Under the pieces are notes generated by a model. That model made no database searches, had not been told where the DNA came from, and saw nothing but the letters and a program-made list of their open reading frames with translations. Shown here piece by piece: positions 1-11,228 of a stretch of 64,000 nt of DNA (position 1 is its first letter; each line of letters begins with the position of its first letter). Source of the DNA: Phycomyces blakesleeanus NRRL 1555(-) (Eukaryota > Mucoromycota > Mucoromycetes > Mucorales > Phycomycetaceae); assembly GCF_001638985.1 (NCBI RefSeq), contig NW_017265173.1, forward strand, positions 197,062-261,061. Direction: 5' to 3'. Position numbers and translations under genes: made by a program.

Positions 1-65
1 GTCTAAGGCGTCACGTTAAGGCCGTGATCTCTTCGGAGGCGTGGGTTCGAATCCCACTCTCTTCA
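1..65 (+). tRNA. tRNA-Leu(AAG), 5' truncated by window edge
   Basis: The 3' part of a leucine tRNA gene. The anticodon stem TCACG/CGTGA closes a loop TTAAGGC, giving anticodon AAG. A variable arm containing TCTTCGGA follows, then a T-arm GTGGG-TTCGAAT-CCCAC, then the 3' acceptor strand TCTCTTC and discriminator A. The long variable arm fits a type II (Leu) tRNA. The acceptor 5' strand and the start of the D-arm lie outside the window. No intron is seen. Confidence 0.85.
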
Positions 66-453
66 CTCTTTTACCTTTAAAGGTCGGAAATGTTGGCGTG
101 CTCATGTCAGACATTATTTTGTCAGAGTTGACATCGGTAACCAGTAATGGTTGACTTTTTAGGATAAAAGATCTTGACTTTGCTAATTGGTCTTTCACAT
201 ATGTTTTAGATGTTTAAGATGGTGAACATACTTGTAGAAGATATTACTAGACAACAAGCATCTAAGACATATTATCATAGCTATTCTTTTAGCCAGAAAT
301 CAATTATCATTTTGTATAAATAGTCAAGAAATACATTTAATAAAAAGCATCTTTATTCTTATCTAAAAACTATTCATAAGCTTGACAATCCCCAGTGGTA
401 TTGATTCTGCAACTTAGTTACAAGTGCTAGAAAAGAAATACCAGATCGAGACT
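66..453. other. AT-rich intergenic stretch, no gene seen
   Basis: No ORF of note and no recognised repeat. It lies between the tRNA-Leu and the LTR-like sequence at 454-779. It may hold decayed LTR sequence, but I could not define ends. Confidence 0.5.
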
Positions 454-779
454 TGACAATTTTGATGAATCCATACAATCTGAAGATGGTTAATCATAGT
501 ACCTTGTTATACACAGTAACATCTTCTTAAGCATTAACCGCAGTATAATATCTCTTCTTTTATTTAAATATAATATAATAGCTACTGCAGATAATGCACA
601 GTATTAGTTCAGAAAACTATATAAGATAATTCAATTCATACCAATAAAAAATAACTTTTATCCTCTCTTTGATTTTACGTATACTTCTTGATCCCCAGTG
701 AGTTTGGCCTTTTGACTTTGTTATAGTAAAAGGAAGACCAACCCAGATTGGGAATGACTATGACAAAAAATAGATATCA
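454..779 (-). repeat. LTR-like repeat (family d) next to tRNA-Gly
   Basis: About 325 bp that align, inverted, with 33051-33370. Shared landmarks include AATCTGGGTTGGTC near the start and a tail reading GGATTCATCAAAAT before a TGTCA end. On the minus strand it would start TGATATC and end TGTCA, so it has TG...CA ends, but no convincing target duplication was found. It starts about 10 bp beyond the 3' end of the minus-strand tRNA-Gly. The boundaries are approximate. Confidence 0.55.
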
Positions 780-789
780 CAAAACAGAT

Positions 790-860
790 TGCGCGGACCG
801 GGAATCGAACCCGGGCCCTTCGCGTGGCAGGCGAAGATTATACCACTTAACCATCCGCGC
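790..860 (-). tRNA. tRNA-Gly(GCC), copy 1
   Basis: A complete 71-nt cloverleaf on the minus strand: acceptor GCGCGGA/TCCGCGC with discriminator A, D-arm with GGTTAAGTGGTATAA, anticodon loop CTGCCAC (anticodon GCC), and T-arm CCGGG-TTCGATT-CCCGG. There is no intron. It is identical to the inverted copy at 4628-4698 and sits at the outer tip of a large inverted repeat. Confidence 0.95.
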
Positions 861-1694
861 TTTGATATTTTAACACGGGGTGTTATACAAATGTCCCGTT
901 TACAACAATTTCGTTGTCCGGCAGTGCGGTGACTGCAGAATTCTTTATAATTCTAGAAAAATTATATTCTATTATTATTTGTTTAATTTTCCAATGGCGG
1001 CCGAGGCTGAATAGAAAGCAATTTTTCTATTCGTAGAGTAAAACACCAATAAGTACAACAAAAAAACATTATCCTATCATCAATAACTTCAGGCAATCAT
1101 ACATTGTATCTTATTTTTTTTATTATATTTAACTAAACAAATCAACTCAGAATTAATATTATTTTTATTATATATTCTTACAAGCATAATTATTTTCATG
1201 ATTATGGCTTAATAATTATTTTATTTTATTTGTACTTAATAATAGTAAAGAACAAATTATATTTAATAAATTGTTAATTATATAACTTTTATTATATTTT
1301 TGTTATAATTTTATTTATTTAATTATTCAATAAGTCAACTGCAAAACTATAAATATCACAATACTTGTATTTAATAAACATTGATTTCTCTTTGTCTTAT
1401 TTTCTGACAATAAGTTCTCTTAATATTTAATGCTGTTGATATTTTACTTGTTTGATTATCTGAATATATTGAGTCAAGTCTATCAAGATTGATCAATAGT
1501 ACTATTTTTTTCTTATTTTTTTCTTATTGATTTTATTATCTTTAATTCTACATTTTCTTTTGAGTTTGTCTTTTTCTCTCTTGTAAAAAAGAAAGGTTAT
1601 TTCACATCTACAAACTCATTCAAATCTCGAAAACTGTGATAACATCATCTGTCAACATTTACCATAAACACAAGCACCACACATGTCAATTTGT
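790..1694 (+). repeat. Left arm of large inverted repeat
   Basis: Bases 790-1553 (764 bp, tRNA-Gly at the outer tip) are almost identical to the reverse complement of 3935-4698 (also 764 bp). From 1554 to about 1694 the match continues with 3241-3386 but at clearly lower identity (roughly 80 % by eye). The step occurs exactly where a solo LTR (3392-3934) interrupts the other arm. The outer part is AT-rich and has no coding sequence besides the tRNA. Confidence 0.9.
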
Positions 1695-1969
1695 ATTGGA
1701 TTGTGTTGAGCTGATAAATCAATAGTCAGATAATATAAAAACAGGCAAATAAGTACACTTGATAATAAAAAAGTATACTTAAAGAAGTACAATTAAACAG
1801 ACAAAATAATATAGTAGATAAAAAATGATTTTATTATGAATAATTGCTATTGATATTGATACTGATTATTTGAAATGTTTGTCTTGAGGTCTTATTTGAT
1901 ATGATGTCTCATCTGTAAGAATGTTAATTGAATTATTGTTTCTGCTATATGAAAATGTAAGTAAGGGTC
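1695..1969. other. AT-rich spacer, no gene seen
   Basis: The spacer inside the inverted repeat before the solo LTR at 1970. No ORF and no counterpart in the other arm were found. Confidence 0.5.
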
Positions 1970-2501
1970 TGTTGTAAATGAGTATTGACTACTGCTGTAA
2001 TTGAGAATAAGTCTGAAAGAAATAATATAAGGCCTCAGCTATTCCAGTCAAAGGTGTCTACCGATTACTTTATTATTTAACATACAGGTTTAGCATGCAT
2101 GATAGTGATTATATTTCATATGATGATATCACCATAATATGAGATACATCATTAGATTATTATAAGCATAATTATAACTCATAAACACATTTACTTTTGA
2201 TATTAATACTTCATTGGGACTACACACATTTATATAATTAATCATACATTAATTATCCCAAGATCACGTTGCTCTGATTAAGGCTCAGATAGGATCGATT
2301 ACCTGACCCCAGTCATATAATTTTCCCAATCCAAAACAATATGAATAGCAGTAGTAGTTCAGTGTAGGAACCTCGTCAAACTTTGATATAAAATCTTTCT
2401 CAATAAACAAAACCTACACAAGTTCTCATGAATCTTCGTTCCTAATTTCAAATCTTGAATTCTTCCTCTTAAAAACTTCTTCAACTTCAACCACCACAAC
2501 A
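1970..2501 (-). mobile_element. Solo LTR, family a (532 bp)
   Basis: It starts TGTTGTAAATG and ends CCACCACAACA on the plus strand, with a perfect 5-bp target duplication GGGTC on both sides (1965-1969 and 2502-2506). It is nearly identical to 31985-32516. Read on the minus strand, its last 80 bp match the end of the 631-bp LTRs at 2610 and 44781, so the family orientation is taken as minus. No internal retroelement sequence is attached, so this is a solo LTR left by LTR-LTR recombination. Confidence 0.9.
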
Positions 2502-2609
2502 GGGTCAAAGTAATTAATTACAAAAAGAGATTTGTTTGCTCTTTTCTTTTTTTGGAATAATTGATTTGAACCTCCTCTTTTGTTTAAGTTCCAGCTTGCC
2601 AGCTATGAC

Positions 2610-3240
2610 TGTTGTAGGGAGAAAATAAAGCAAAATATAATATAGACAAAAGAATTTATAAGAACTTGTTTAGGTTGTTTATTTCAAAAGAAAAGTAAAG
2701 AATGATAAAATTCCCTTCTTTTTCTATACGGAACCATCTACTGATATTTATACGTTTTTCTAATTTGTAATTCAGTATGTGCTTAAGTAATCTTTATCAT
2801 GATGAGTCATCTTCCAGAAGTATTGTTCTTCTAGAAAGATCCAGAAAGACCAATTGATATGATACTTCTCCAGTCAGATCAGTCCAAGAGTTTTGATAGA
2901 GAAGAGCATTTATGCTATTAGTAATATTTTAGTATTCCGACTCAGATACTCAGGTAATGTTTCATAATATTAAATAGTTATAGTTGTAGTTTCTCAATTA
3001 AGTATTTGTATAATAAAAGAAATATGTAGATGAAATATAATAATGTCCTATATATAATGTATATGTATTTGTATATCTCATGTCATGGTGATAATAATAA
3101 ATAATCAATTATGTGTATGATGATCTGTGTATTAGATAATATCATAAAGGGAGATCCGTTTAACTGGAATAGCTGAAGATATTATTTTATCCTTCAGTCT
3201 TACTCTGAGATTCAGCAGTAATCAATACTCATTCACAATA
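2610..3240 (+). mobile_element. Solo LTR, family b (631 bp)
   Basis: It starts TGTTGTAGGGAG and ends CACAATA. The near-identical copy at 44781-45411 has an intact CACAACA end. Flanks ATGAC (2605-2609) and ATGAT (3241-3245) are a 5-bp target duplication with one mismatch. It contains no ORF. It shares its 3' end and an internal block around AGAACTTGT with family a, so the two are subfamilies of one retroelement lineage. Confidence 0.88.
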
Positions 3241-3391
3241 ATGATATTTGATGTGTGTGGTGTTTGTATTTGTAATAAATGTTGATACATAATATGTTAT
3301 CACGGTTTTTGAGATTTGAATAGGTTTGTAAATATGAAATAATCTCTCTTTTTTACAAGAGAGAGAAAAATAAACTCAAAAGAGAATGTAG

Positions 3392-3934
3392 TGAGGTATT
3401 TCAGGTACGAAACAATAGAAAAATAATAAATTTGATAATAGAGATGTATAGAAATACTTTGAGACTGTATATAAGTTGTCCTTTATTCATAAATAAAAAA
3501 TGTCTCTTTTTATAAGAAAACACAATTTGCTCTTGATATTATGTCTTAGTTTCTTAAGGTTTTCTTCTTTTACTATATTTAGTTATTAGAGTATATTTAC
3601 TACTTAACTAGTATTAATGTTATAATTATGACATCAAGTAATAAATCATACTTCTTTAGCTTTTAGCTATTCTTTTTTCTTTTACACTAGAGCTTTAAGA
3701 CTTCCTACTAATTTAGCTCCATATTGCTCTGACACAGTTTACCCAGCAATATCATATAATTATCTTAATAATCTTTAAGATATTATCTATAGTACTAACT
3801 ATAATAATTATTGGACTGATTACTTAATTGTTTATATATATTTTATACTGACAAGATGATAGCTTCTACGCTATCCCAATATGAATATATTTTTATATGT
3901 GATAAATCCAACATTCAAGTATCTGGATACCACA
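3392..3934 (+). mobile_element. Solo LTR, family c (543 bp)
   Basis: It starts TGAGGTATTTC and ends GATACCACA, with a perfect 5-bp duplication TGTAG at 3387-3391 and 3935-3939. The uninterrupted target is visible in the other repeat arm (1549-1553), which confirms the insertion. No second copy and no internal region were seen in the window. Confidence 0.88.
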
Positions 3935-4627
3935 TGTAGAATTAAAGATAATAAAATCAATAAGAAAAAAATAAGAAAAAAACAGTACTATTGATCAATC
4001 TTGATAGACTTGACTCAATATATTCAGATAATCAAATAAGTAAAATATCAACAGCATTAAATATTAAGAGAACTTATTGTCAGAAAATAAGACAAAGAAA
4101 AATCAATGTTTATTAAATACAAGTATTGCGATATTTATAGTTTTGCAGTTGACTTATTGAATAATTAAATAAATAAAATTATAACAAAAATATAATAAAA
4201 GTTATATAATTGACAATTTATTAAATATAATTTGTTCTTTACTATTATTAAGTACAAATAAAATAAAATAATTATTAAGCCATAATCATGAAAATAATTA
4301 TGCTTGTAAGAATATATAATAAAAATAATATTAATTCTGAGTTGATTTGTTTAGTTAAATATAATAAAAAAAAATAAGATACAATGTATGATTGCCTGAA
4401 GTTATTGATGATAGGATAATATTTTTTTGTTGTACTTATTGGTGTTTTACTCTACAAATAGAAAAATTGCTTTCTATTCAGCCTCGGCCGCCATTGAAAA
4501 ATTAAACAAATAATAATAGAATATAATTTTTCTAGAATTATAAAGAATTCTGCAGTCACCGCACTGCCGGACAACGAAATTGTTGTAAACGGAACATTTG
4601 TATAACACCCCGTGTTAAAATATCAAA

Positions 4628-4698
4628 GCGCGGATGGTTAAGTGGTATAATCTTCGCCTGCCACGCGAAGGGCCCGGGTTCGATTCCCGGTCCGCGCA
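4628..4698 (+). tRNA. tRNA-Gly(GCC), copy 2
   Basis: A complete 71-nt cloverleaf, identical to the minus-strand copy at 790-860, with anticodon GCC. It forms the outer tip of the right inverted-repeat arm. An LTR-like start (AATCTGGGTTGGTC) follows about 26 bp downstream. Confidence 0.95.
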
Positions 4699-4703
4699 AT
4701 CAC

Positions 4704-4875
4704 TGTTTGTAACAGATCGCTTCTAATCTGGGTTGGTCTGTTTTTTACATATAACAAATTTCAGACATTATTTTGATGAATCTGTAAAATCTAAAGATAG
4801 TTAACCACATTACCTCTTTATGCGCAGTAACATCTTCCTGAGTATTAACCACAGTATAATAACTCTTCTTTTTGT
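4704..4875. repeat. Fragments of LTR family d
   Basis: Around 4725-4745 is the family-d start motif AATCTGGGTTGGTC in plus orientation. Bases 4757-4870 match the reverse complement of the tail of the 33051-33370 LTR (ATTTTGATGAATC, then CTCTTTATG, then AACATCTTCCTGAG). This is a rearranged or nested remnant of one or two LTRs downstream of the tRNA-Gly. Confidence 0.5.
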
Positions 4876-5318
4876 TAAGTCTCGACTGGGTGTATCTTTC
4901 TATTATTTTAACTTGTATAAGTTTTGATAATAGATCACCACCAACTAGGACGTTGTGAATAAATAGGAACAGATAAAAATATAGAGAATTGAATGCTTTT
5001 TATTGATATAAATCTTGGAGTATTTATACAGATTTCTTAAAAGTGAAACTATCTAATCTAATTATTTTACCTAAGACATATTGGTTTTACATTTATGGAA
5101 GGCGATATAATATGTCTTGGTTAACAAAAAGTGGAATCAATCAGTATAATATTGAGGGTATATGTTAAAAGGAATAACTGATTGGATATCTGACTTAAGA
5201 ATTTCTATCTACAATATCAACTCTAACATTATCTTCCTTCTAGCTTTGTGATCATCCTTGAGCACCAACATCAGGAGAGAGAAAAACAGGATTGACAGCA
5301 TCTTGTAGGAGTACTGTT
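4876..5318. other. AT-rich intergenic stretch, no gene seen
   Basis: No ORF or recognised repeat between the LTR remnants and the MULE left terminus. Confidence 0.5.
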
Positions 5319-7877
5319 AATTCCCCAATCAGAAAAGAAAGTCACAAATTAAAAGATTCTTTGATTTTGATTTTTTTATAAAGACAATTTAAAAAAAAAA
5401 TAACAATTAAAAATAAAATAAAAAAAAGATAGTAGTTGATAATATATAATTGATAATTGATAATAAAACAAAATAATAAAAAAAAATTGTGTTTGTCGAG
5501 GTGGACGGGATTGAGAGAAGGAGCTATATTCTTTCAGCTTGTTGTATGCAAACTTCAATGTATCTAAGAACTGGCTCATGTCTTTTGGCATTCTCTTGTA
5601 CTCGGCTATTTTGCTGTCAAGTTCAACAGAGTATAATTGACAATACTTCATGATATCAGCTTTTATCTCATCAGAAAGAAGGGAAGTGTCAACTACTGGT
5701 TTAGTATCAGTATTAGATACATGGACAGCAGAGGAGGAGGAAAGACTTTGGCACAAAGAGTAGGTAATGTCTAGCATATGATTGATGAGAAAGATATGCT
5801 TGCAAAGCTTGGAAGTATCAGGGCAAGTGCAGTTTTGCAGAAAATTATTCTGTAGCTCAATGTTGTATATAACAAAATCAACTGTAAATGATCTGCAAGT
5901 GAATATAGTATCACTCAATTTCTCAACCATTTCCATTGCAGTATAGCTATCTAACATGTATATATTTTATCTTTTTTGCTCTTCTTGGCATATAAGGTGT
6001 ACTGATTAGAATTCATATAACATCTTAATGTTCTTTTGTCTGTAGTCAAGAGTCAAGACTTTGGCCAGAAGATAAATAAGTCTATCTACTCGAAGAGATC
6101 TTGCATGTCCAAGATAGAAAGTCTTCAGCTGATTGTAATAAGACTCTATCAAATTATTGGTGTAAAAAGTTGCAGCCTATTGTTTATATTACATATTAGA
6201 AACAGGCTAATAATCAATAAAGTTTCATATCAATCTCTATACTTTGCATCATAATTCTTTTTTCCACACTCACATTCTGTTAAAATACAAAATAAAGTTC
6301 TTATATTCCCCAAAATTCATAAGAAATTCATTATAAAGTATATCATAGGCAACAGAAGTTGTTGCATGCATCATATTACTTAATACAGCATGAATACTGT
6401 TACGAGCTATGTTTGAAGCATGTGTTGAGTTTTGCACTTTAATCTATATTATAGTATTATATGAGATATACACAATTTTAAATAAATATACTACTTACAT
6501 GCTTCTTTACATTAACTTCCCATGCTCTTTTAATATGCCAATGACATAACAGGATATTAACACTATTGCCAAAGACTTCTTCAATTGCACCAATTTCGAT
6601 GGGACTGCAGTCAATCATTATTCTTTTCACCTTTAATGTAAAGGTGTTCTTTACCCATGTTAACTATTCACTCAAGGTCGAGGTATATTCATAATCAGCT
6701 ATAAAGAAGCAGACAAGCGATTCCTTATTGGTGATAGGGTTTTGCACAACAATCGTAAACAGAAAGCAATCTTCAGGTCCTTTACCAGCTACAGTATTGA
6801 ATGACTTGCTTGTTTTGTGTGTTGAGTCAATGTACCACTCTTCCGAATTCTCCAGAAACTAATACAATAATAAGATATATAAATAGATATATAGAATAAA
6901 ATATAAATAATACATGTTATTTACTTCTTTCTGCCACTCAGAAACCCACAAAATAAGGAAGGGGCCATTCTTATGAACTGTGAAAAGAGTAGTATTTTCA
7001 CTTTCATTCAACTTTTGAACTCACAGTTTGACACTTTTATAATGATCCACATGTTTTCTTGAGAGTTTCATCATTCGAGCATTGATAACATTTCTCACAT
7101 ATTAATAATCAATGAGAAGAGAAGAAGGGAAAGAAGATCTATTACCAGCTTGTTCAAGCTATGAAATTTTAAATAAGCAAAGTCTCTCAAAATATACTAT
7201 ATAATATTTACTTCAAGAAGTCTGTCATCACTCATTCTAAGCATGTTTTTGATGGATTTCCAATCCATGTTTTGGCTGACAAGCTCTTCTACCCATTGTT
7301 TTAATTCATCTGGCAATCTTGATGGACTGATCTCTTCAATCTTAAACGGATCATGATTTGGGTGCTGCCAGTTGTATTTGATACAAACAGTACCATCAGT
7401 CATGATATGCTTATAGATACTAGCAGAACAACCAATCTTGATGGACTTGATTGTTTTGACGCATTTCTTAGCAGACTGAGAAGTTTTTTTCACTTGTGGT
7501 TTTTCAGCATGATCACACAAGTAAACTACTGTCTTTACTTTGAGAGGATTTTCAAGAGGCTTCCCAATGAAGACCATGTTCTTCTCATGACTGTAAGATT
7601 GATAATAAACCCAATTGACATGTTTTTTAGCTATATCATTTAATCAATTTGTAAATTCATCTTCAGATGAAAGGTCAAAGGAGTCGACAGCTTCTATATA
7701 ATTTGGAATTATGCAATTGTTGTAATTAGCAGCAATATTAAAGGTTGCCTTTTTGAGATTCGGTAAAAAAAAGGTGTGTTTGGAAAAAAAATATTAAGGG
7801 GTAAGCGTGTAATAAAAGTTTGCCCAAATGAAACAAATGAAAATAAATGTGTGACTTGCTTTTCTGATTGGGGAATT
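5319..7877 (-). mobile_element. Decayed Mutator-like element (MULE) with 28-bp TIRs
   Basis: Bases 5319-5346 (AATTCCCCAATCAGAAAAGA and eight more bases) are repeated inverted at 7850-7877 with one mismatch. Between them lies a degenerate minus-strand MULE transposase gene. The 2,559-bp span is short for an autonomous MULE but holds all three expected domains. No clear 9-bp target duplication was found; the flanks share only ACTGT. The right end lies 15 bp from CACTA element A. Confidence 0.7.
5376..7700 (-). pseudogene. MULE transposase pseudogene
   Basis: Read from about 7700 downward. An N-terminal Cys/His DNA-binding region lies near 7400 (IGCSASIYKH then NWQHPNHDP, FLYWCH/FAR1-like). A DDE domain follows with WYIDSTHKT (first Asp) near 6830, IMIDCSP (second Asp) near 6605 and CHWHIKRAW near 6545. 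A C-terminal SWIM zinc finger CTCPDTSKLCKH lies near 5820. This order is the normal MULE order. A GT-AG intron is visible at about 6860-6925 (WQKE|FLENSEEW). In-frame stops (for example TGA at 7644-7646 and a TAG near 6665) and frame changes show the gene is dead. In life it would cut and paste the element in the nucleus. Confidence 0.8.
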
Positions 7878-8559
7878 ACTGTCACCGGAAAACACTGAAA
7901 AAATGGGCTCACATACACATGTGTAGAAATGAGTATACCAATGTGTTTAGTTTAAAAATATGCATGGATTTGGGTGACCTGTAAACTATGGGCAGAGTAT
8001 CTTAGACACTAGGTTTGTGACGAGCTGAACACTAGTGTGATGTCAAAGCAAGGTACCACAGATATGATCAATTTGTATTCTCCATATGGTAATTACGTAT
8101 GTACACTATAGGTGTTTATGTAAATCTTATAGTTTTATTAAAATACTTTAAAGTGCAAGCTGATCCTGGATCTGATGGGGTTCTCCTTACTATAGTTACA
8201 CATATCTTTGACACTAGAGTATAGATACCTATATACTACTTTTTGTTCAAATATATCCAATCACAAAAGCCTCTTTATTGCTCTCAGCCTGTAACATACT
8301 CTTGTAAATTTGATATCCCATAATTATTGGGTTGTTTTGGTTTTATTTTAGTTTATTGAAAAAGAATAATAAAATAATTCTAGGTTGATAGTCTTGTGAT
8401 AGTATTATATATTTTGGCTACTTCTTCCGCAGGCTCCTTGATACTGTTTTATTTTGAGAATTGCTGTATGAAAAAAAGCACTAAAAAATGAAAATAATGG
8501 GCTTTTTTGTTAGGATGCAACAGCCTTTGAAAAAATATGGGCAATATATTAATTACATA

Positions 8560-9500
8560 GTTTTGATAGTATACTTTTCAGTAATTTTTGCAAATTAATA
8601 TATATTTAATATATACTTACATTGAAAACACTAGAAACAAATTGGTTTAACAAAAAGACACTGGAAATGTTAAACATGGCGTTTGTTCCAATTTTCTTTG
8701 ACTATAAAAAGAATCAGAGGAAATTAATTCAGATAAATTAGGCAATAAAATAATTAATTTACATACCCAAAGCAAAACAATTTATATGTAAACATCAATA
8801 GTACTTGTCAAAAGGTGATATAGTCTCTAGTAGAATATTGTATTACATTAATATACAGCATAGATAATATTGTAGTACAAATAAAAAGAATAAAAGAAAA
8901 AGAAGACTTACCATGTCAATGACGGTAACATGGGATGATAGTTCTTGATGCATGTCATGTTTGAGAGAGGGTTGTTCATCTATAATAAAAGTCATATTTT
9001 TTTAGATAAATATAAAAAGTAAATAAAAATAAAGTAAAGTAAAATAAAATATTACCATTTTCATGACTGTGTTTAATTACAGAGAGTATTTTTGGCAATA
9101 TGGTCTATAAGAAAGAAAAAAAAAGTTAGAATAATTTTATAGGATGATGGCATAAAGTATATTTACTAACCTTGGCTAATCCGGATGGCCATTGTGAAGA
9201 GGATGCATCAGAAGTTAAAACGCGAGTGTCTATGACAACATAAACAATTATTATTTTTTAGTTGTATGTATATATATAGTATTTTAAAGAGATTGTCTTA
9301 CCAAAGAAAAATGGAGGGATATAAAAATGTAAGAGAGGCAGAGTAAGTGTGTGCTTGCCTATTGCAGTGAAATGAATTAATTATTTTATTTTTTGTAAGG
9401 AAGTATTTTATTTTGCCAAGAAAATATGTCTTACCAGAAAAACACGTGAATATAATAAAAGTTGGAAAGAGAGAGAGAAAAAATGAATTCAAGAAAAAAT
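8560..9500 (-). pseudogene. Cryptic third gene of CACTA A (short exons)
   Basis: No long ORF, but three consecutive short exons can be joined in one frame: 9171-9229, 9056-9104 and 8912-8979, each with GT donor and AG acceptor. They encode DTRVLTSDASSSQWP...AK, then TILPKILSVIKHSHEN, then DEQPSLKHDMHQ...VIDM. Element B has the same three exons (62, 49 and 68 nt) with the frame preserved, and its only length difference is one whole codon. Further exons are likely on both sides: a donor near 8767 after KLFCFG, and a donor near 9433 after a Phe-rich stretch. A stop occurs in the downstream exon. No domain is recognised. It is divergent from the accessory gene. Confidence 0.6.
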
Positions 9501-9919
9501 GAAACAAAACCGAAATCAGAAAAAAAAGAATAAAAAAGACAAAAGGACAAAACGGGAAATAGGAAAGACAAGATAAAAAAAGAAAAGAAAAGAAGTGTAT
9601 GTGTTTGAAACAAAAAAGAAAAAAAAACCAATTGAGTCCAAAAAGATAATATAATGACGGATTGTCATCCCAAAGTTACAAGAGGATACTTTTGATATAT
9701 TTACAGTTCCATTTAGTATACTTATATAAAGAAGTTGTTTAGAATATCATAACACTTCTTGCTTACACACACACACACTCTCTCTTTCACTTCTTCACTT
9801 GCTCACATACATACTTGCTTGTATGTAAAAAATAAATCATTAATTTGAAATCAAACATTGTGAATTAAAAGTTAAAAATTAAATAACTAAAAAATATACT
9901 TTATTTAATATTATAGATC

Positions 9920-11046
9920 ATGACTGGAATACGCCAAATTGCTTCTAATTCATCTGATGAATACAAAAATCTTTTAGCTAAGATGAAAGAAATGGAGAAA
10001 TCTATGGTCGATGTATGTGGTGAACTCACCACGATGCATAAAGCCATTTGTGCTGGCTTTGGACAAGGAATTGGATCCCAGACATCTGCTTCTGTTCCTT
10101 TTGATAATCCTTCTGTTGCTGCCAGTTCCATTGTCAGAATTCCTGCTGGTATTGCTTCTGAAATCAGCTGTGAAAACAAGGACAAAGTCTTTGTAAGTAT
10201 TACTATATCCAATATTCTAACCATTAATCATTTTTGTTAAATAGAAGTTTATTTGAGAGTACATGCGGAGGGACAAATTTACTTCCAATGATCCTGCCCT
10301 TGTCAGTGCCAACGAGGCAAAGCCAAGGTGGAAAACAGATGTCTTCTTTAATAGAAGCCCTAACAAGGAGATTGTTGCCAATCTTCTTGGTTACCTGCTC
10401 CCAAAGTTTGTTGGGCAGGGTATAAAAACAAGCGAATTCCATACTATGGTGCACACAAACTTCCGGAGCACAACTCATAAGAACAGAGAAGATCCTATGG
10501 TGCGAGCTGCCACTAACGCTTGTGGAAGATGAGCTGCAAGAGAAACTGAAGTGAGTGTTGTTTTATATTTCATCCCAAATTTAACCATAGAATTAATATT
10601 AATATATATATAAAATTACAGCACTTCAACTGCCGCATAATGGCATATGTGTTAAACAAAGATGTCATTGATACTTTAATGAAGAGAAACTGTTCTAGGC
10701 TGATGATCAGATCAGCAATGTCTGAAGGCGAGTCAGAGGATGAGTTTCCTGGGAGACCTTGCAAGCACATTGTAAAGGTTACCCGTCCTTTTTGGAGAAG
10801 TGATGAGGTAAATAATTTTGCAAGAAATAATTTTCTATATTTGAATAATATTTAACATATTATATATAAATATGGTTTTAGTTTAACAACCTCATCTTCA
10901 ACATTGATGGGATTGTGAAAGAAAACTTGGGTAACAACATTTGCCAGTTGTTAGACAGAAATCTCGCCAGCCTGTCTGAGAAACCAGTTCCCAATGATGT
11001 CGCGTTATGTTTCCCTCCGTGGACCCTTAGAGATGGGCCACAATAA
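9920..11046 (+). pseudogene. CACTA accessory gene, element A copy
   Basis: Four exons: 9920-10192, 10245-10550, 10622-10807 and 10882-11046 (273, 306, 186 and 165 nt). The sister gene in B has the same 306/186/165 pattern. The N-terminus is predicted coiled coil (EYKNLLAKMKEMEKSM). Exon 2 has a conserved FTSNDPALVSANEAKPRW block and a basic stretch after HTNFRS. Exon 3 ends with AMSEGESEDE and RPFWRSDE. Stops in exon 2 at TGA 10254-10256 and 10530-10532 inactivate it; the first replaces Arg of the sister copy. I recognise no domain. By position it corresponds to the second, TnpA-like gene of plant CACTA elements, which binds element ends, but that role is inference. It converges on the transposase gene 183 bp away. 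Confidence 0.75.
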
Positions 11047-11228
11047 AAATAATAAAAATCATTGTTTATCTCATCTTATTTATTCTCATCTTCACAAACT
11101 CAATGCTGACGATTTATATAGAGATAGTAATTATTTTTCTCTGCCCTTTTTTGTTATTGTCATTTGCTTTACTTTTTCTTTTTTAAAAAAGAAAGAAAAG
11201 AAAGAAAAGATATTTATTATTGTTTTTT

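Larger units (their letters stand above)
3241..4698 (-). repeat. Right arm of large inverted repeat, interrupted
   Basis: The reverse complement of 790-1694. Bases 3935-4698 are the near-identical outer 764 bp ending in the second tRNA-Gly. Bases 3241-3391 are the more diverged inner part. The two are separated by a solo LTR (3392-3934) whose target duplication TGTAG is the joint between them. Confidence 0.9.

Noticed and set aside
4704..5228. A complete solo LTR with TG...CA ends downstream of tRNA-Gly copy 2
   Set aside because: No target duplication, and the interior matches the family-d LTR tail in inverted order. It is better described as rearranged fragments.
7883..7893. CACCGGAAAACAC as the left end of CACTA A
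   Set aside because: The sequence fits the right end well, but the flanking TGT does not match AAA on the other side. The end at 7893 has a matching AAA. This remains somewhat open.
9431..9631. Phe-rich minus-strand ORFs (also near 18900 and 21200) as membrane proteins
   Set aside because: They are reading frames through polypyrimidine tracts. Only their last codons next to the splice donor are conserved between elements.
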